Of a stretch of DNA of 64,000 bases, positions 51,866 through 61,267 are shown one piece after another (the stretch's first letter is position 1; every line of letters begins with the position of its first letter). Below the pieces are notes generated by a model that made no database searches, was not told where the DNA came from, and saw only the letters and a program-made list of their open reading frames with translations. The stretch is taken from assembly GCF_008369105.1 (NCBI RefSeq), contig NZ_VINQ01000012.1:1-64000 (forward strand), in the 5' to 3' direction. The DNA comes from Aquicoccus porphyridii (lineage in GTDB: Bacteria > Pseudomonadota > Alphaproteobacteria > Rhodobacterales > Rhodobacteraceae). The position numbers were made by a program, and so were the translations under genes.

Positions 51866-52546
51866 ATGAAACTTGCACGCGACATTAAGGAGTTCGAAAC
51901 CCGACTCGGCCATAGTTTCGCCGATCCCGGGCTCTTGATCCGTGCGCTCACCCATGCCTCGATTTCCTCGCCCACACGGGGCGACAATCAGCGGCTGGAA
52001 TTTCTCGGAGATCGCGTGCTGGGTCTTGTCATGGCCGAGGCCGTGCTCGATCACGATCCCGAAGCCAGCGAGGGCCAGCTTGCCCCGCGCTTCAACGCGC
52101 TCGTGCGCAAGGAAGCCTGCGCCGAAATCGCGCGCGAGATCGACATCGGCGCGGTGCTCAAGATTGGTCGCTCCGAAATGATGACCGGCGGGCGGCGAAA
52201 GACCGCTCTTCTGGGCGACGCGATGGAGGCGGTGATTGCCGCCGTCTATCTCGATGGTGGATTTTCCGCCGCACGCGATCTTATTCTAAGGCTATGGGGT
52301 AAAAGAATAAAAACCGTCGACACCGACGCTCGCGACGCCAAGACCGCGCTTCAGGAATGGGCCCAGGCGCGCAAACTTCCACCGCCTGGCTATAACGAAT
52401 TGAAACGCGAAGGCCCCGATCACGCGCCGGTCTTCACCATCGAGGCCCGGCTCGCCACCGGCGAGGCCGCCCGGGCCGCCGCCAATTCCAAACGCGCCGC
52501 CGAACAGGCCGCCGCCAAGGCCCTTCTGGACAAGGTAGAAACATGA
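51866..52546 (+). CDS. rnc: Ribonuclease III
   Basis: This 226-aa protein has the RNase III signature [14 protein letters not shown] (E45, D49) and the second metal-site segment [18 protein letters not shown] (~117-134). A C-terminal double-stranded RNA-binding domain (~155-222, with KTALQEWAQ and [15 protein letters not shown]) follows. The ATG at 51866 is internal to a longer open frame that overlaps lepB, and homology begins here. It overlaps era by 4 bases. Confidence 0.96.
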   Translation: MKLARDIKEFETRLGHSFADPGLLIRALTHASISSPTRGDNQRLEFLGDRVLGLVMAEAVLDHDPEASEGQLAPRFNALVRKEACAEIAREIDIGAVLKIGRSEMMTGGRRKTALLGDAMEAVIAAVYLDGGFSAARDLILRLWGKRIKTVDTDARDAKTALQEWAQARKLPPPGYNELKREGPDHAPVFTIEARLATGEAARAAANSKRAAEQAAAKALLDKVET

Positions 52547-53448
52547 CCACACGTTGCGGCTTTGTCGCCCTGATCGGAGAGCCCAACGCGGGTAAATCGA
52601 CGCTCACCAACCACATGGTCGGCGCCAAGGTGTCGATCGTGACCCACAAGGTCCAGACCACCCGCGCCCGCATCCGTGGCGTGGCGATCGAGGGTGATGC
52701 CCAGATCGTTTTTGTCGACACCCCCGGCCTCTTCCAGCCGCGCCGCAGACTCGACCGCGCCATGGTCGCCGCCGCCTGGGGCGGGGCTGCGGATGCGGAT
52801 ATCATCGTGCTCCTGATCGAAGCGCATCGCGGCATCACCGAAGGCGTGGAGCGTATCCTCGAAGGGCTCGGGGATTTGCCGCAGAGCCGGCACATCGCCC
52901 TTGCCATCAACAAGATCGACCGCGTAGAGGCGCCGCAACTGCTTGAATTGACGAAGAATCTCAACGATCGCTTCGCGTTTGAAAAGACCTTCCTTATCTC
53001 CGCCGAAAAGGGATATGGCACGAACGATCTTCGTGCCTGGCTGGCCGAAACGCTGCCCGAGGGGCCGTGGCTCTATCCCGAGGACCAGATCGCGGACCTG
53101 CCGATGCGCATGATCGCCGCCGAGATCACCCGTGAAAAGCTCACCCTGCGCCTGCATCAGGAACTTCCCTACCAACTCACCGTCGAAACCGAAAACTGGG
53201 AGGAGCGCAAGGATGGCTCCGCCCGCATAGATCAGGTGATCTATGTCATGCGTGACGGCCACAAGGGGATCGTTCTGGGAAAGAAGGGCGAAACCATCAA
53301 GGCCATCTCGAAACTCGCCCGCGAAGAACTCGAAGAATTCCTCGGCCGCCGCATCCACTTGTTTTTACAAATCAAGGTGAGGCCCAACTGGCTTGAGGAA
53401 AGCGAACGTTATTCGGAAATGGGACTCGAATTCAAAGATGGGAACTGA
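52543..53448 (+). CDS. era: GTPase Era
   Basis: This 301-aa protein has G1 GEPNAGKST (12-20), the G2 region TTRARIRG, G3 DTPGLF, G4 NKID and a C-terminal KH domain with [25 protein letters not shown]. It binds the 16S rRNA 3' end in 30S assembly. It follows rnc with a 4-base overlap. Confidence 0.96.
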   Translation: MTTRCGFVALIGEPNAGKSTLTNHMVGAKVSIVTHKVQTTRARIRGVAIEGDAQIVFVDTPGLFQPRRRLDRAMVAAAWGGAADADIIVLLIEAHRGITEGVERILEGLGDLPQSRHIALAINKIDRVEAPQLLELTKNLNDRFAFEKTFLISAEKGYGTNDLRAWLAETLPEGPWLYPEDQIADLPMRMIAAEITREKLTLRLHQELPYQLTVETENWEERKDGSARIDQVIYVMRDGHKGIVLGKKGETIKAISKLAREELEEFLGRRIHLFLQIKVRPNWLEESERYSEMGLEFKDGN

Positions 53449-53541
53449 CCTGTCGCTTCACCTGACCGAACATGCCTTGAAAGGCGTGTCCCGCCAGAGG
53501 TGTGCAAGGGGCCTTGATCGCGCGCCCATGCCCGTGTCGCC

Positions 53542-53874
53542 ATGTCCCGCCTGACCGCCGAATTCTGGGTGCATGCCTATCTCGCCCGGCTGAGGCTCCA
53601 TGACATCCCCGCATTCGTCACTGCCCATGGCGACGACACGTCGGGCGCGGTGCTGGTCAAGCTCAACACGCTCGACGGACAGGCGCGCGCCTACCATCGC
53701 ACCTTCGACCCGATGACCGGCGCTCGCAAATGGGACCTTCTGGCCGAAGGCGGCGAAACGGATGTCGATGCGTCCATTGCGAAACAACGCGGCTTCGATC
53801 CCGATCTCTGGGTCGTCGAGATCGAGGACCGCACGGGTCGCCACCTGCTCGATGCGCCGGGTCTTTCGGGTTGA
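53542..53874 (+). CDS. DUF1491 family protein
   Basis: This 110-aa protein matches DUF1491: RLTAEFWVHAYLARLRLHDIPAFV (3-26), GAVLVKLNTLDGQARAYHRTFDP and DPDLWVVEIEDRTGRHLL. Its function is unknown. The gene is characteristically found between era and recO in Rhodobacteraceae; here recO does not follow. Confidence 0.85.
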   Translation: MSRLTAEFWVHAYLARLRLHDIPAFVTAHGDDTSGAVLVKLNTLDGQARAYHRTFDPMTGARKWDLLAEGGETDVDASIAKQRGFDPDLWVVEIEDRTGRHLLDAPGLSG

Positions 53875-54025
53875 TCCTCCCACACGGTAACGCGGCGTCA
53901 GACCCAGTTACGTGACGGCCAAACTCTGATGCGCTGTTGCCCAATTGCCTCCCATGCAGGCATATTAGCGTTCGTGCCGGGCCACGCGCCACGGCGCCGG
54001 AGGACAATCAGGGAAGAGAACAGCA

Positions 54026-56140
54026 ATGAGCGATCAGGTCACCCTCACCCGCGACGGCGAAATCGCCGTGGTCACAGTCGAAAACCCGCCGGTCAACGCG
54101 CTCGGCGCCGCCGTGCGGCAGGGGCTTTACAAGGCGATGGAAGAGATCGACGCCGACGACGCGATCAAGGCCGCGATCATCATCGGCTCCGGTCGCACTT
54201 TCCCTGCCGGGGCAGATATTCGCGAATTCGGTCAGCCTCCGCAACCGCCTGGTCTCTCCGAAGTCTGCACGCGAATCGAGGACGCGACCAAACCGGTGAT
54301 CGCCGCGATCCATGGCACGGCACTTGGCGGTGGGCTCGAAATCTCGCTGGGCTGTCATTACCGTATTGCCGATCCCAAGGGCCGCGTCGGCCTGCCCGAG
54401 GTTCTGATCGGTGTCTTGCCCGGCGCGGGCGGCACGATCCGCCTGCCTCGCGTTGCGGGCATCGCGGCCGCGCTCGATATCATGATCTCGGGCCGCCAGG
54501 TCGGCGCGAAAGAGGCGCTGTCGCTGGGTATCCTTGATCGTCTGGCCGATGGCGATCTGCTGGACAGTGCCAAGAGCTATGCACGCGAACTCGTTGCCGA
54601 AGGTGCCGGCCCGCGCAAGACCTCCGAACGCAGCGAGGGCCTGGGAACGGACGCCGAGAACGCCGCCGCACTCGAAGCCGCGCGTAATGGAATCGTGAAG
54701 AAGGCCAAGGGGCTCTACGCCCCGGCGCGCATGGTCGACTCGATGGAATATTCGCTCACCCATTCGCTGCAAGACGCCTCGAACTACGAGCGCGACTGCT
54801 TCATGGAATGCCTGAAAACGCCGCAGCAAAAGGGGCTTGTCCACGCCTTTTTCGCAGAACGCGCCAGCGCCAAGGTGCCCGAGAACGGCCGCGCCGACCC
54901 GCGCCCGCTCAGCAAGATCGGCGTGATCGGCGGCGGCACGATGGGGGCGGGCATCACCGTGGCCGCGCTCAATGCGGGGCTCGAGGTCACCATGGTCGAA
55001 CGTGACAAGGAAAGCATCGACCGGGGCCGGAACAACGTCGAAAAGGTCTATGCCCGCGACGTCGAGAAGGGCCGCAAGACCGAAGAGCAAAAGGCCGCCA
55101 TCATGGCGCGCTATACGCCTTCGACCTCCTACGACGACCTTGGCGATGCCGACCTGATCATCGAGGCTGTGTTCGAGAACATGGATGTCAAGAAAGAGGT
55201 GTTCGCAATCCTTGACAAGGTGGCCAAACCCGGGGCGGTGCTCGCCTCGAACACGTCATATCTCAACATCGACGAAATCGCATCGGCCACATCACGGCCC
55301 GAGGACGTGATCGGCCTGCATTTCTTTTCGCCCGCCAATATCATGCGGCTTCTCGAAATCGTGATCCCCAGCAATGCAACCGATGACGCCATCGCCACCG
55401 GCTTTGATCTGGCCAAGAAGATGAAGAAAGTGCCGGTGCGCGCGGGACTTTGCGACGGGTTCATCGGCAATCGCATCCTTGGTAAATACGCCACTGCAGC
55501 GGCCTATATGGTCGAAGACGGTGCCTCGCCCTATGCGGTTGACGAGGCGTTGGTGAACTTCGGCTATCCAATGGGCATTCATGCGATGGGCGATCTTGCG
55601 GGGCTGGATATCGGCTGGTCCAACCGCAAGAACAAGGCCGCCACCCGCTCGAACGACGCGCGCTATAACGGCACGATCGCCGACCGGCTTTGCGAAAACG
55701 GCTGGTTCGGGCAAAAGACCGGCAAGGGCTGGTATGTCTACAAGGAGGGCGATCGCCGCGGCACCCCCAACCCCGACGCGGAAAAGATCATCGACGAGGC
55801 ACGCCGCGATCTGGGCATCGCGCCGCGAGAGTTCACCGAGGATGAGATCATCCGTCGTTATCTCGCTGCAATGATCAACGAAGGCGCCAAGGTTCTGGAA
55901 GAGGGGATCGCTCTCAAACCCTCGGATATCGACGTGACCTTTCTCTTCGGCTACGGCTTTCCACGTTATCGCGGCGGGCCGATGAAATACGCCGACATGT
56001 ATGGCCTTGAAAACGTGCTGAACGATCTGCGCGAATTCGAGAAGGAAGACCCCAAATTCTGGAAACCGGCGCAACTCATCATCGACATGGTCGAAAAGGG
56101 CGAGAGCTTCGACGACCTCAACAAACGCGCCGCAAGCTGA
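54026..56140 (+). CDS. Bifunctional enoyl-CoA hydratase/3-hydroxyacyl-CoA dehydrogenase (PimF/FadB-like)
   Basis: This 704-aa fusion has an N-terminal crotonase domain (TFPAGADIREFG and LGGGLEISLGCHYRIA, residues ~58-115; PEVLIGVLPGAGGTIRLPR follows). From ~293 there is an NAD domain GVIGGGTMGAGI, and then GLHFFSPANIMRLLEIV with the catalytic His and two C-terminal HCDH domains. It hydrates and oxidises beta-oxidation intermediates. Together with the paired acyl-CoA dehydrogenases downstream it resembles pimFCD of Rhodopseudomonas palustris. It starts after AGGGAAGAGAACAGC. Confidence 0.88.
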   Translation: MSDQVTLTRDGEIAVVTVENPPVNALGAAVRQGLYKAMEEIDADDAIKAAIIIGSGRTFPAGADIREFGQPPQPPGLSEVCTRIEDATKPVIAAIHGTALGGGLEISLGCHYRIADPKGRVGLPEVLIGVLPGAGGTIRLPRVAGIAAALDIMISGRQVGAKEALSLGILDRLADGDLLDSAKSYARELVAEGAGPRKTSERSEGLGTDAENAAALEAARNGIVKKAKGLYAPARMVDSMEYSLTHSLQDASNYERDCFMECLKTPQQKGLVHAFFAERASAKVPENGRADPRPLSKIGVIGGGTMGAGITVAALNAGLEVTMVERDKESIDRGRNNVEKVYARDVEKGRKTEEQKAAIMARYTPSTSYDDLGDADLIIEAVFENMDVKKEVFAILDKVAKPGAVLASNTSYLNIDEIASATSRPEDVIGLHFFSPANIMRLLEIVIPSNATDDAIATGFDLAKKMKKVPVRAGLCDGFIGNRILGKYATAAAYMVEDGASPYAVDEALVNFGYPMGIHAMGDLAGLDIGWSNRKNKAATRSNDARYNGTIADRLCENGWFGQKTGKGWYVYKEGDRRGTPNPDAEKIIDEARRDLGIAPREFTEDEIIRRYLAAMINEGAKVLEEGIALKPSDIDVTFLFGYGFPRYRGGPMKYADMYGLENVLNDLREFEKEDPKFWKPAQLIIDMVEKGESFDDLNKRAAS

Positions 56141-56150
56141 GGAGACCGGC

Positions 56151-57347
56151 ATGGATCTCAATTTCACCCAGGAAGAAGTCGAATTCCGCGAGGAAGTGCG
56201 CGGCTGGCTGGCCGAAAACCTGCCCGCCGATCTGGCCCGGAAGGTGCGCAGCGATGCGCCCCTGACCAAGGACGATATGGTTCGCTGGCAACTTATCCTG
56301 CACGAAAAGGGCTGGCTCACCTATTCCTGGCCGGCCGAATTCGGTGGCACCGGCTGGGGTCCGGTCAAGCAATTCATCTTCGAAGAAGAGATGGCCTATG
56401 CCTGCGCGCCCCGAATCCTGCCCTTTGGCCTCAAGATGCTGGGCCCGGTGCTGATGAAATTCGGTACCAAGGAACAGCAGGACTATTACCTACCGCGTAT
56501 GTGCGACGGCACCCATTGGTGGTGTCAGGGCTATTCCGAACCGGGTGCCGGGTCGGATCTTGCCAGCCTCAAGACCGCTGCGGTGCGCGACGGCGATCAC
56601 TACATCGTCAATGGCCAGAAAACATGGACCACGCTGGGTCAGCATGCCGACTGGATCTTCTGCCTTGTGCGCACCTCGACCGACGGCAAACCGCAGGAGG
56701 GCATTTCTTTCCTGCTGATCGACATGAAAACCCCCGGCATCGAAGTGCGCCCGATCCAGACAATTGACGGCGGCCGCGAGGTCAACGAGGTCTGGCTCAC
56801 CGATGTGAAAGTGCCCGTCGAAAACCTCGTGGGCGAAGAGAACAAGGGCTGGACCTATGCCAAGTACCTGCTGACGCATGAGCGCACGAACATTGCTGGC
56901 GTCGGCAAATCCAATCAGGAACTGGCCCGGCTCAAAGAACTTGCGGCCAACCAGAAACGAAACGGCAAGCCGCTGGCCGAAGACCCGTTCTTTGCCGCCC
57001 GCATGGCCAAGGTCGAGATCGCGCTGATGAACATGGAAATCACCAACCTGCGCGTTCTGGCACAAGCCGAAGCCGGCGGCTCGCCGGGGGCGGAAAGCTC
57101 GATGCTCAAGATCCTCGGCACCGAGATCGAACAGGAACTGACCGACCTGACCCGCCGCGCCCTTGGCCGTAGTGCGCAGGCGCTCACACCCGAGGCCGAC
57201 GATCAGGGCTTCAATGGTCCTTATGTTGCGCCGGAAGGGTTCCAGAATGCATCGGGCGTCTATTTCAACCATCGCAAGACAACGATCTATGGCGGATCGA
57301 CCGAGATTCAGAAGAACATCATCAACAAGATGATTGTCGGGCTCTGA
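56151..57347 (+). CDS. Acyl-CoA dehydrogenase, large subunit (PimC-like)
   Basis: This 398-aa flavoprotein closely resembles PimC. It has MDLNFTQEEVEFREEVR, WWCQGYSEPGAGSDLASLKT, NGQKTWTTLGQHADWIFCLVRT and RPIQTIDGGREVNEVW; the C-terminal NHRKTTIYGGSTEIQKNI is the flavin/tetramer region. Such enzymes pair with a small subunit. It follows the PimF-like gene by 10 bases and precedes the small subunit gene by 13 bases. Dicarboxylyl- or branched acyl-CoA substrates are possible. Confidence 0.87.
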   Translation: MDLNFTQEEVEFREEVRGWLAENLPADLARKVRSDAPLTKDDMVRWQLILHEKGWLTYSWPAEFGGTGWGPVKQFIFEEEMAYACAPRILPFGLKMLGPVLMKFGTKEQQDYYLPRMCDGTHWWCQGYSEPGAGSDLASLKTAAVRDGDHYIVNGQKTWTTLGQHADWIFCLVRTSTDGKPQEGISFLLIDMKTPGIEVRPIQTIDGGREVNEVWLTDVKVPVENLVGEENKGWTYAKYLLTHERTNIAGVGKSNQELARLKELAANQKRNGKPLAEDPFFAARMAKVEIALMNMEITNLRVLAQAEAGGSPGAESSMLKILGTEIEQELTDLTRRALGRSAQALTPEADDQGFNGPYVAPEGFQNASGVYFNHRKTTIYGGSTEIQKNIINKMIVGL

Positions 57348-57360
57348 AGGGGGACAAAAC

Positions 57361-58455
57361 ATGGAATTCACCCACACCGATACCCGCCGGATGCTGGCCG
57401 ACACGATCGACCGCTACCTGCGTGACAAATACCCGCTTGCCGCCCGCGTTGAGGCCGGAACTACCGAACCGGGCTTCCAGCCCGCACAATACGAGGCTCT
57501 GGCCGAGCTCGGCGTGATCGCCGCGCTGTTTCCCGAGGATCAGGGCGGTTTCGGCGGCGAAGGGTTTGATATTGCCGTCGTGTTCGAGGAGCTGGGCAAG
57601 CGGCTGGTGAACGAGCCGGTGATGGACAACGCGCTTGTCCCCGGGTCGATCCTCGCCGCCGCAGGTCAGTCGGACGCAGTGGAGAACATCATCGCGGGCG
57701 CCGCACGCTATGCGCTGGCCGCCGAAGAACCGCAGGCGCTTTACGATCTCACGGATGTCGAAACCCGGGCCGAAGCCACGGGCGACGGCTGGGCGCTGAC
57801 CGGTGCCAAGTCGGTGGTGAAGTATGCCTCCGGCTGTGACGGGTTCATCGTGTCCGCGCGCACCGACAAGGGCGTGTCGCTCTTTCTCGTGGGCGCCGAT
57901 CAGGTGAGCCTGCGCGACTATGTCACCGTCGACGGTGGCCGTGCCGCCGAGCTCACGCTTGATGGTGCAGCGGGCCAATTACTGGGAGACGAAGGTGCAG
58001 GCGAAGCGATGCTGCAGGAGGCCGCCGACCGGGCCGTTCTGGCGCTTTCGGCCGAGGCGCTGGGCATCATGCAGACGGTCCGCGAGATGACCATCGAATA
58101 CTTGCGCACCCGAAAACAGTTCGGCGTGGTGATCGGCAAGTTTCAGGCACTGCAACACCGCATGGCGGAAATGCTGCTTGAAATCGAACAGGCGCGCAGC
58201 GCGGTGATCAACGCCGCCAATGCCCTGTCGCTTTCGGGTGCCGAACGCGCCCGCATCATCGCCGCAGCAAAATACTCGATCGGTCGGATCGGGCGGCTGG
58301 TCGCCGAGGAATCGATCCAGATGCATGGCGGTATTGCCATGACATGGGAATATGACCTGGGCCATTTCGCCAAGCGGCTCATCCTGATCGACCATGAATG
58401 GGGCGATCAGGATTTTCACCTTGCCCGCTTCATTGAACACGGCCACGCTGCATGA
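57361..58455 (+). CDS. Acyl-CoA dehydrogenase, small subunit (PimD-like)
   Basis: This 364-aa acyl-CoA dehydrogenase is of the shorter partner type. Its C-terminal domain has AEALGIMQTVREMTIEYLRTRKQFGVVIGKFQALQHRMAEM and SIQMHGGIAMTWEYDLGHFAKR. By family precedent the two subunits share FAD and active-site residues in an alpha2beta2 complex. The ATG at 57361 follows AAGGGGGACAAAAC. The middle domain is divergent, as expected of the small subunit. Confidence 0.86.
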   Translation: MEFTHTDTRRMLADTIDRYLRDKYPLAARVEAGTTEPGFQPAQYEALAELGVIAALFPEDQGGFGGEGFDIAVVFEELGKRLVNEPVMDNALVPGSILAAAGQSDAVENIIAGAARYALAAEEPQALYDLTDVETRAEATGDGWALTGAKSVVKYASGCDGFIVSARTDKGVSLFLVGADQVSLRDYVTVDGGRAAELTLDGAAGQLLGDEGAGEAMLQEAADRAVLALSAEALGIMQTVREMTIEYLRTRKQFGVVIGKFQALQHRMAEMLLEIEQARSAVINAANALSLSGAERARIIAAAKYSIGRIGRLVAEESIQMHGGIAMTWEYDLGHFAKRLILIDHEWGDQDFHLARFIEHGHAA

Positions 58456-58465
58456 AAACAGGCCC

Positions 58466-58486
58466 GGTCGGGATCATCTCCCGGCC
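58466..58486 (+). terminator. Hairpin after the PimD-like gene
   Basis: GGTCGGGA and TCCCGGCC form an 8-bp stem (one G-T pair) with a TCATC loop 10 bases after the stop. No T-run follows. Confidence 0.35.
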
Positions 58487-58550
58487 GACTGCCGCCCTTG
58501 CCAAGGCGCATGACAGGGGTCACGCTGCGGCATGAGGGAGACCATCGCAC

Positions 58551-59957
58551 ATGATCAATAAACTTCAGGCCATTACCGGCGCATCCAATGTTCTGACCGG
58601 CGCGGACGTGGGTCGCTATTCCCACGATTTCACTCACTCCTATAACTGGACTCCACTGGCCGTCGTCCGACCAGGATCGACAACCGAAGTCGCCGAAATC
58701 GTGAAACTCGCCAATGAAACCGGCACGCCCGTCGTGCCGGTTTCAGGCAATACCGGCCTGGCTGGCGGGGCACAGGCCGAAGGCGCGATCATGGTCTCGC
58801 TTGAACGGATGAACCGCATCCGTGAGATTCGCCCTAACGCGCGGCTTGCCATTGTCGAAGCCGGGGCGATCCTGTCGGATATCCGGAGCGCAGTCGAGGA
58901 TCACGGGCTTGTCTTCCCGCTTACCTTCGGCGCGCAAGGCAGTGCGATGATCGGCGGTAATCTGGCGACCAATGCAGGCGGGTCGAACGTGCTGCGCTAT
59001 GGCAATACCCGCGATCTGACTCTCGGGATCGAGGTGGTTTTGCCAGATGGTTCGGTAATGGATCTGATGTCGGAACTGCACAAGGATAATTCCGGTTACA
59101 ACCTCAAGCATCTGATGATCGGCTCCGAGGGCACTTTGGGCATCATCACCGGGGCCGTGTTGAAGCTGATGCCGAAACCGCGCGCCTATGCCACCGCCAT
59201 GGTGGCCGCGCCCTCGCTCGACGGGGCGCTGACCCTGCTGAACCGGTTGCAGGAAGCCACGGGCGGCGCGGTCGAAGCTTTTGAGTTCATGCCGCGCAGC
59301 TATGTCGAACAGCATCTCAAGGTCGTGAAGGGGTCACGCGAACCCTTTGATGCCCCCCATGACGTGAATATCCTTGTAGAAGTGGGCGCCACGTCTCCTC
59401 GCGACACCGAGCCCGGACCGGACGGGCGGACCCCGGTCTCCTCTCATCTGGAAACCGTGCTGGAAGAGCTCTTCACGCACGGCGACGTGCTGGATGCCGT
59501 GGTCGCCCAAAACGAGGCCCAGCGACGTGAGATGTGGGCAAGGCGTGAGGCCGCCGCCGAGGTGACCCTGTCGCGACCACCGGTCCAGAATAACGATATC
59601 GCGGTTCCACTCGACAAGGTGGCCACCTTCCTTGAACGCGCCGATGCCATGCTCACCCGCATAGACCCCGGGGCGCAGCCCATGGTGGTGTCGCATCTGG
59701 GAGATGGCAATGTGCATTACGCGATCTGGCCGAAAACGCAGGATCCAGACACGATGAACCGTCTCATGGAAGGGGTCGAGGGGATCGTGCTTGAACTTGG
59801 CGGTAGTTTTTCTGCCGAGCATGGGATCGGAACCACGAAACTGCCTTCGATGGCACGGCGCAAGAACAAGGTGGCGATGGCGGCGATGCGGGCGATCAAG
59901 GCGGCGCTCGACCCCAACGGGATCATGAACCCGGGAAAGGTTCTGCCCAAGGACTGA
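58551..59957 (+). CDS. FAD-binding oxidoreductase, GlcD/D-2-hydroxyacid dehydrogenase type
   Basis: This 468-aa protein has the PCMH FAD domain (VVPVSGNTGLAGGAQ and GNLATNAGGSNVLRYGNTRDL, residues ~61-160) and an FAD-oxidase C domain with VSHLGDGNVHYAIWPK and the C-terminal SAEHGIGTTKLP. The family covers D-lactate, glycolate and D-2-hydroxyglutarate dehydrogenases. It is separated from the PimFCD-like genes by 95 bases, so it may have its own promoter. Confidence 0.87.
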   Translation: MINKLQAITGASNVLTGADVGRYSHDFTHSYNWTPLAVVRPGSTTEVAEIVKLANETGTPVVPVSGNTGLAGGAQAEGAIMVSLERMNRIREIRPNARLAIVEAGAILSDIRSAVEDHGLVFPLTFGAQGSAMIGGNLATNAGGSNVLRYGNTRDLTLGIEVVLPDGSVMDLMSELHKDNSGYNLKHLMIGSEGTLGIITGAVLKLMPKPRAYATAMVAAPSLDGALTLLNRLQEATGGAVEAFEFMPRSYVEQHLKVVKGSREPFDAPHDVNILVEVGATSPRDTEPGPDGRTPVSSHLETVLEELFTHGDVLDAVVAQNEAQRREMWARREAAAEVTLSRPPVQNNDIAVPLDKVATFLERADAMLTRIDPGAQPMVVSHLGDGNVHYAIWPKTQDPDTMNRLMEGVEGIVLELGGSFSAEHGIGTTKLPSMARRKNKVAMAAMRAIKAALDPNGIMNPGKVLPKD

Positions 59958-60002
59958 CATCCTGTCTTTCCCGCGCCCGGCATCGCGGCACACTTGAACG
60001 TG

Positions 60003-60034
60003 GTGAAATTGAGTATTTTCACAAGAAAGAGGAC
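60003..60034. other. TTGAGTATTTT motif in a convergent gap
   Basis: GTGAAA-TTGAGTAT-TTTCAC followed by AAGAAAGAGGA lies between two convergent genes. From memory, variants of TGAGTATTTTT...AAGA occur in many intergenic regions of Roseobacters. The 6-bp stem could also be a weak terminator. Confidence 0.3.
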
Positions 60035-60044
60035 CGGATTGGTT

Positions 60045-60710
60045 TCAATCCTTGTGGAAACGCACGACCAGACCCTTGTCGGCAGCATGCGGACCGGTGT
60101 TGCGCGGGCCATAGATCGACACCTCGATCCGCTCAAGGGATGAAAGGCGGGAACGCAATGCCGCGAAGGCATCGGCAAAACCTTCACTTTGCCAATGCCG
60201 GGCGTTGACCGAAATCACTCCACACCCACCCGGGGCCAGCACCCGCATCACCTCGTCGAGTGCAGCCGGGCCGACATGGCCAGTGGTGAAGGTGCCCGCA
60301 CTGACCACACTGCGATAGGCCCCGTCCGCCACGTCGAGCCGCGTAGTCAAATCACCCTTGAAAAGCCGGCGATACACATCCTTGCGCGCCGCGACCGCCA
60401 GCATCTCGGGTGAGATGTCGGTGCCGTCCACCGGTGCCACCTGCCCGTCGAGCAAGAGCCCCATCACTCCCGTCCCCGCCCCGAGATCAAGAACCGGGCC
60501 CTCGGGACGCGCCGTCAGGAAAACCCGCGCCACATGTTGAGGCAGGCGGTAATCCATCTCGTCGATAAAATCGCTGTCATAGCTGTCGGCCCAACTTCGA
60601 TAAAGCCGTTTGCTGTCCTCGGGTGTGTGCAGCGCATAGGCCGCCTCGAGGTCGGGGGTATCGTCCGGGTCATATCTGGGATCATTGTTCATGCTATCAG
60701 CCAACCCCAT
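60045..60710 (-). CDS. SAM-dependent methyltransferase
   Basis: This 221-aa class I methyltransferase has motif I VLDLGAGTGVMGLLLDG (residues ~73-90), motif II DGTDISPEMLA, and DEVMRVLAPGGCGVISVN near 155-172. An internal ATG six codons downstream (60692) is an alternative start. The N-terminal YRSWADSYDSDF pattern is that of methyltransferase_11/25 proteins. The acceptor is unknown. Confidence 0.85.
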   Translation of the reverse strand: MGLADSMNNDPRYDPDDTPDLEAAYALHTPEDSKRLYRSWADSYDSDFIDEMDYRLPQHVARVFLTARPEGPVLDLGAGTGVMGLLLDGQVAPVDGTDISPEMLAVAARKDVYRRLFKGDLTTRLDVADGAYRSVVSAGTFTTGHVGPAALDEVMRVLAPGGCGVISVNARHWQSEGFADAFAALRSRLSSLERIEVSIYGPRNTGPHAADKGLVVRFHKD

Positions 60711-60734
60711 CCGCGCCCGACATTCAAGGGGGGC

Positions 60735-61154
60735 TTACCCGCCCGAGCGCAGCGCCTTGGCGTATCGTTCAAAGCGCGGATCGGTGGCAACTCTCGAATT
60801 CATCGCCTCGCGCAGCGCCGCTACCGATTTGAGCGGACGCATGACAACCTCGAACTCGGCGATCAGCCCGTCCTCGTTCAGCGTGATCAGATCGACGCCC
60901 ACCGCATCCAGGTCATCAATCCTGCACTGGAACTCCAGCGCCCAGTCACACCCCGCGCCCATCACCCGCCGATAGCGGAAATCGGAAAAGACCTGCCCGA
61001 CATGGCCCAACACGGCAGCGACCGCATCGCGCCCCTCCCAGACCGCCCAATAGGTCGGCGGGAGAAATCGCACCTTTTCGGTCATCAGAGACGCGATCGC
61101 GCTGTCCTCGCCCTTGGCGACCACCTCCATCATACGTTCGATCGTCGGATGCAT
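60735..61154 (-). CDS. SnoaL/NTF2-like fold protein
   Basis: This 139-aa protein is of the NTF2-like superfamily: HPTIERMMEVVAKGEDSAIASLM, a central PPTYWAVWEGRDAVAAVLGHV, and DAVGVDLITLNEDGLIAEFEVVMRPLKSV. The ATG at 61154 is 9 bases after GGGAG, better spaced than the ATG three codons upstream. The family includes isomerases and non-catalytic binding proteins; its role here is unknown. It lies 24 bases upstream of the methyltransferase gene on the same strand. Confidence 0.78.
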   Translation of the reverse strand: MHPTIERMMEVVAKGEDSAIASLMTEKVRFLPPTYWAVWEGRDAVAAVLGHVGQVFSDFRYRRVMGAGCDWALEFQCRIDDLDAVGVDLITLNEDGLIAEFEVVMRPLKSVAALREAMNSRVATDPRFERYAKALRSGG

Positions 61155-61267
61155 TATGCGCATCTCCCACTGTATTTTGCCTTTGCAAAGGCTGCACGGC
61201 GTCGACGCATCAGGCAAGCCTGACGTCGGGTTGCCCCGCGCCCGGTCGCGGGGTATGGCCCGGGGCC

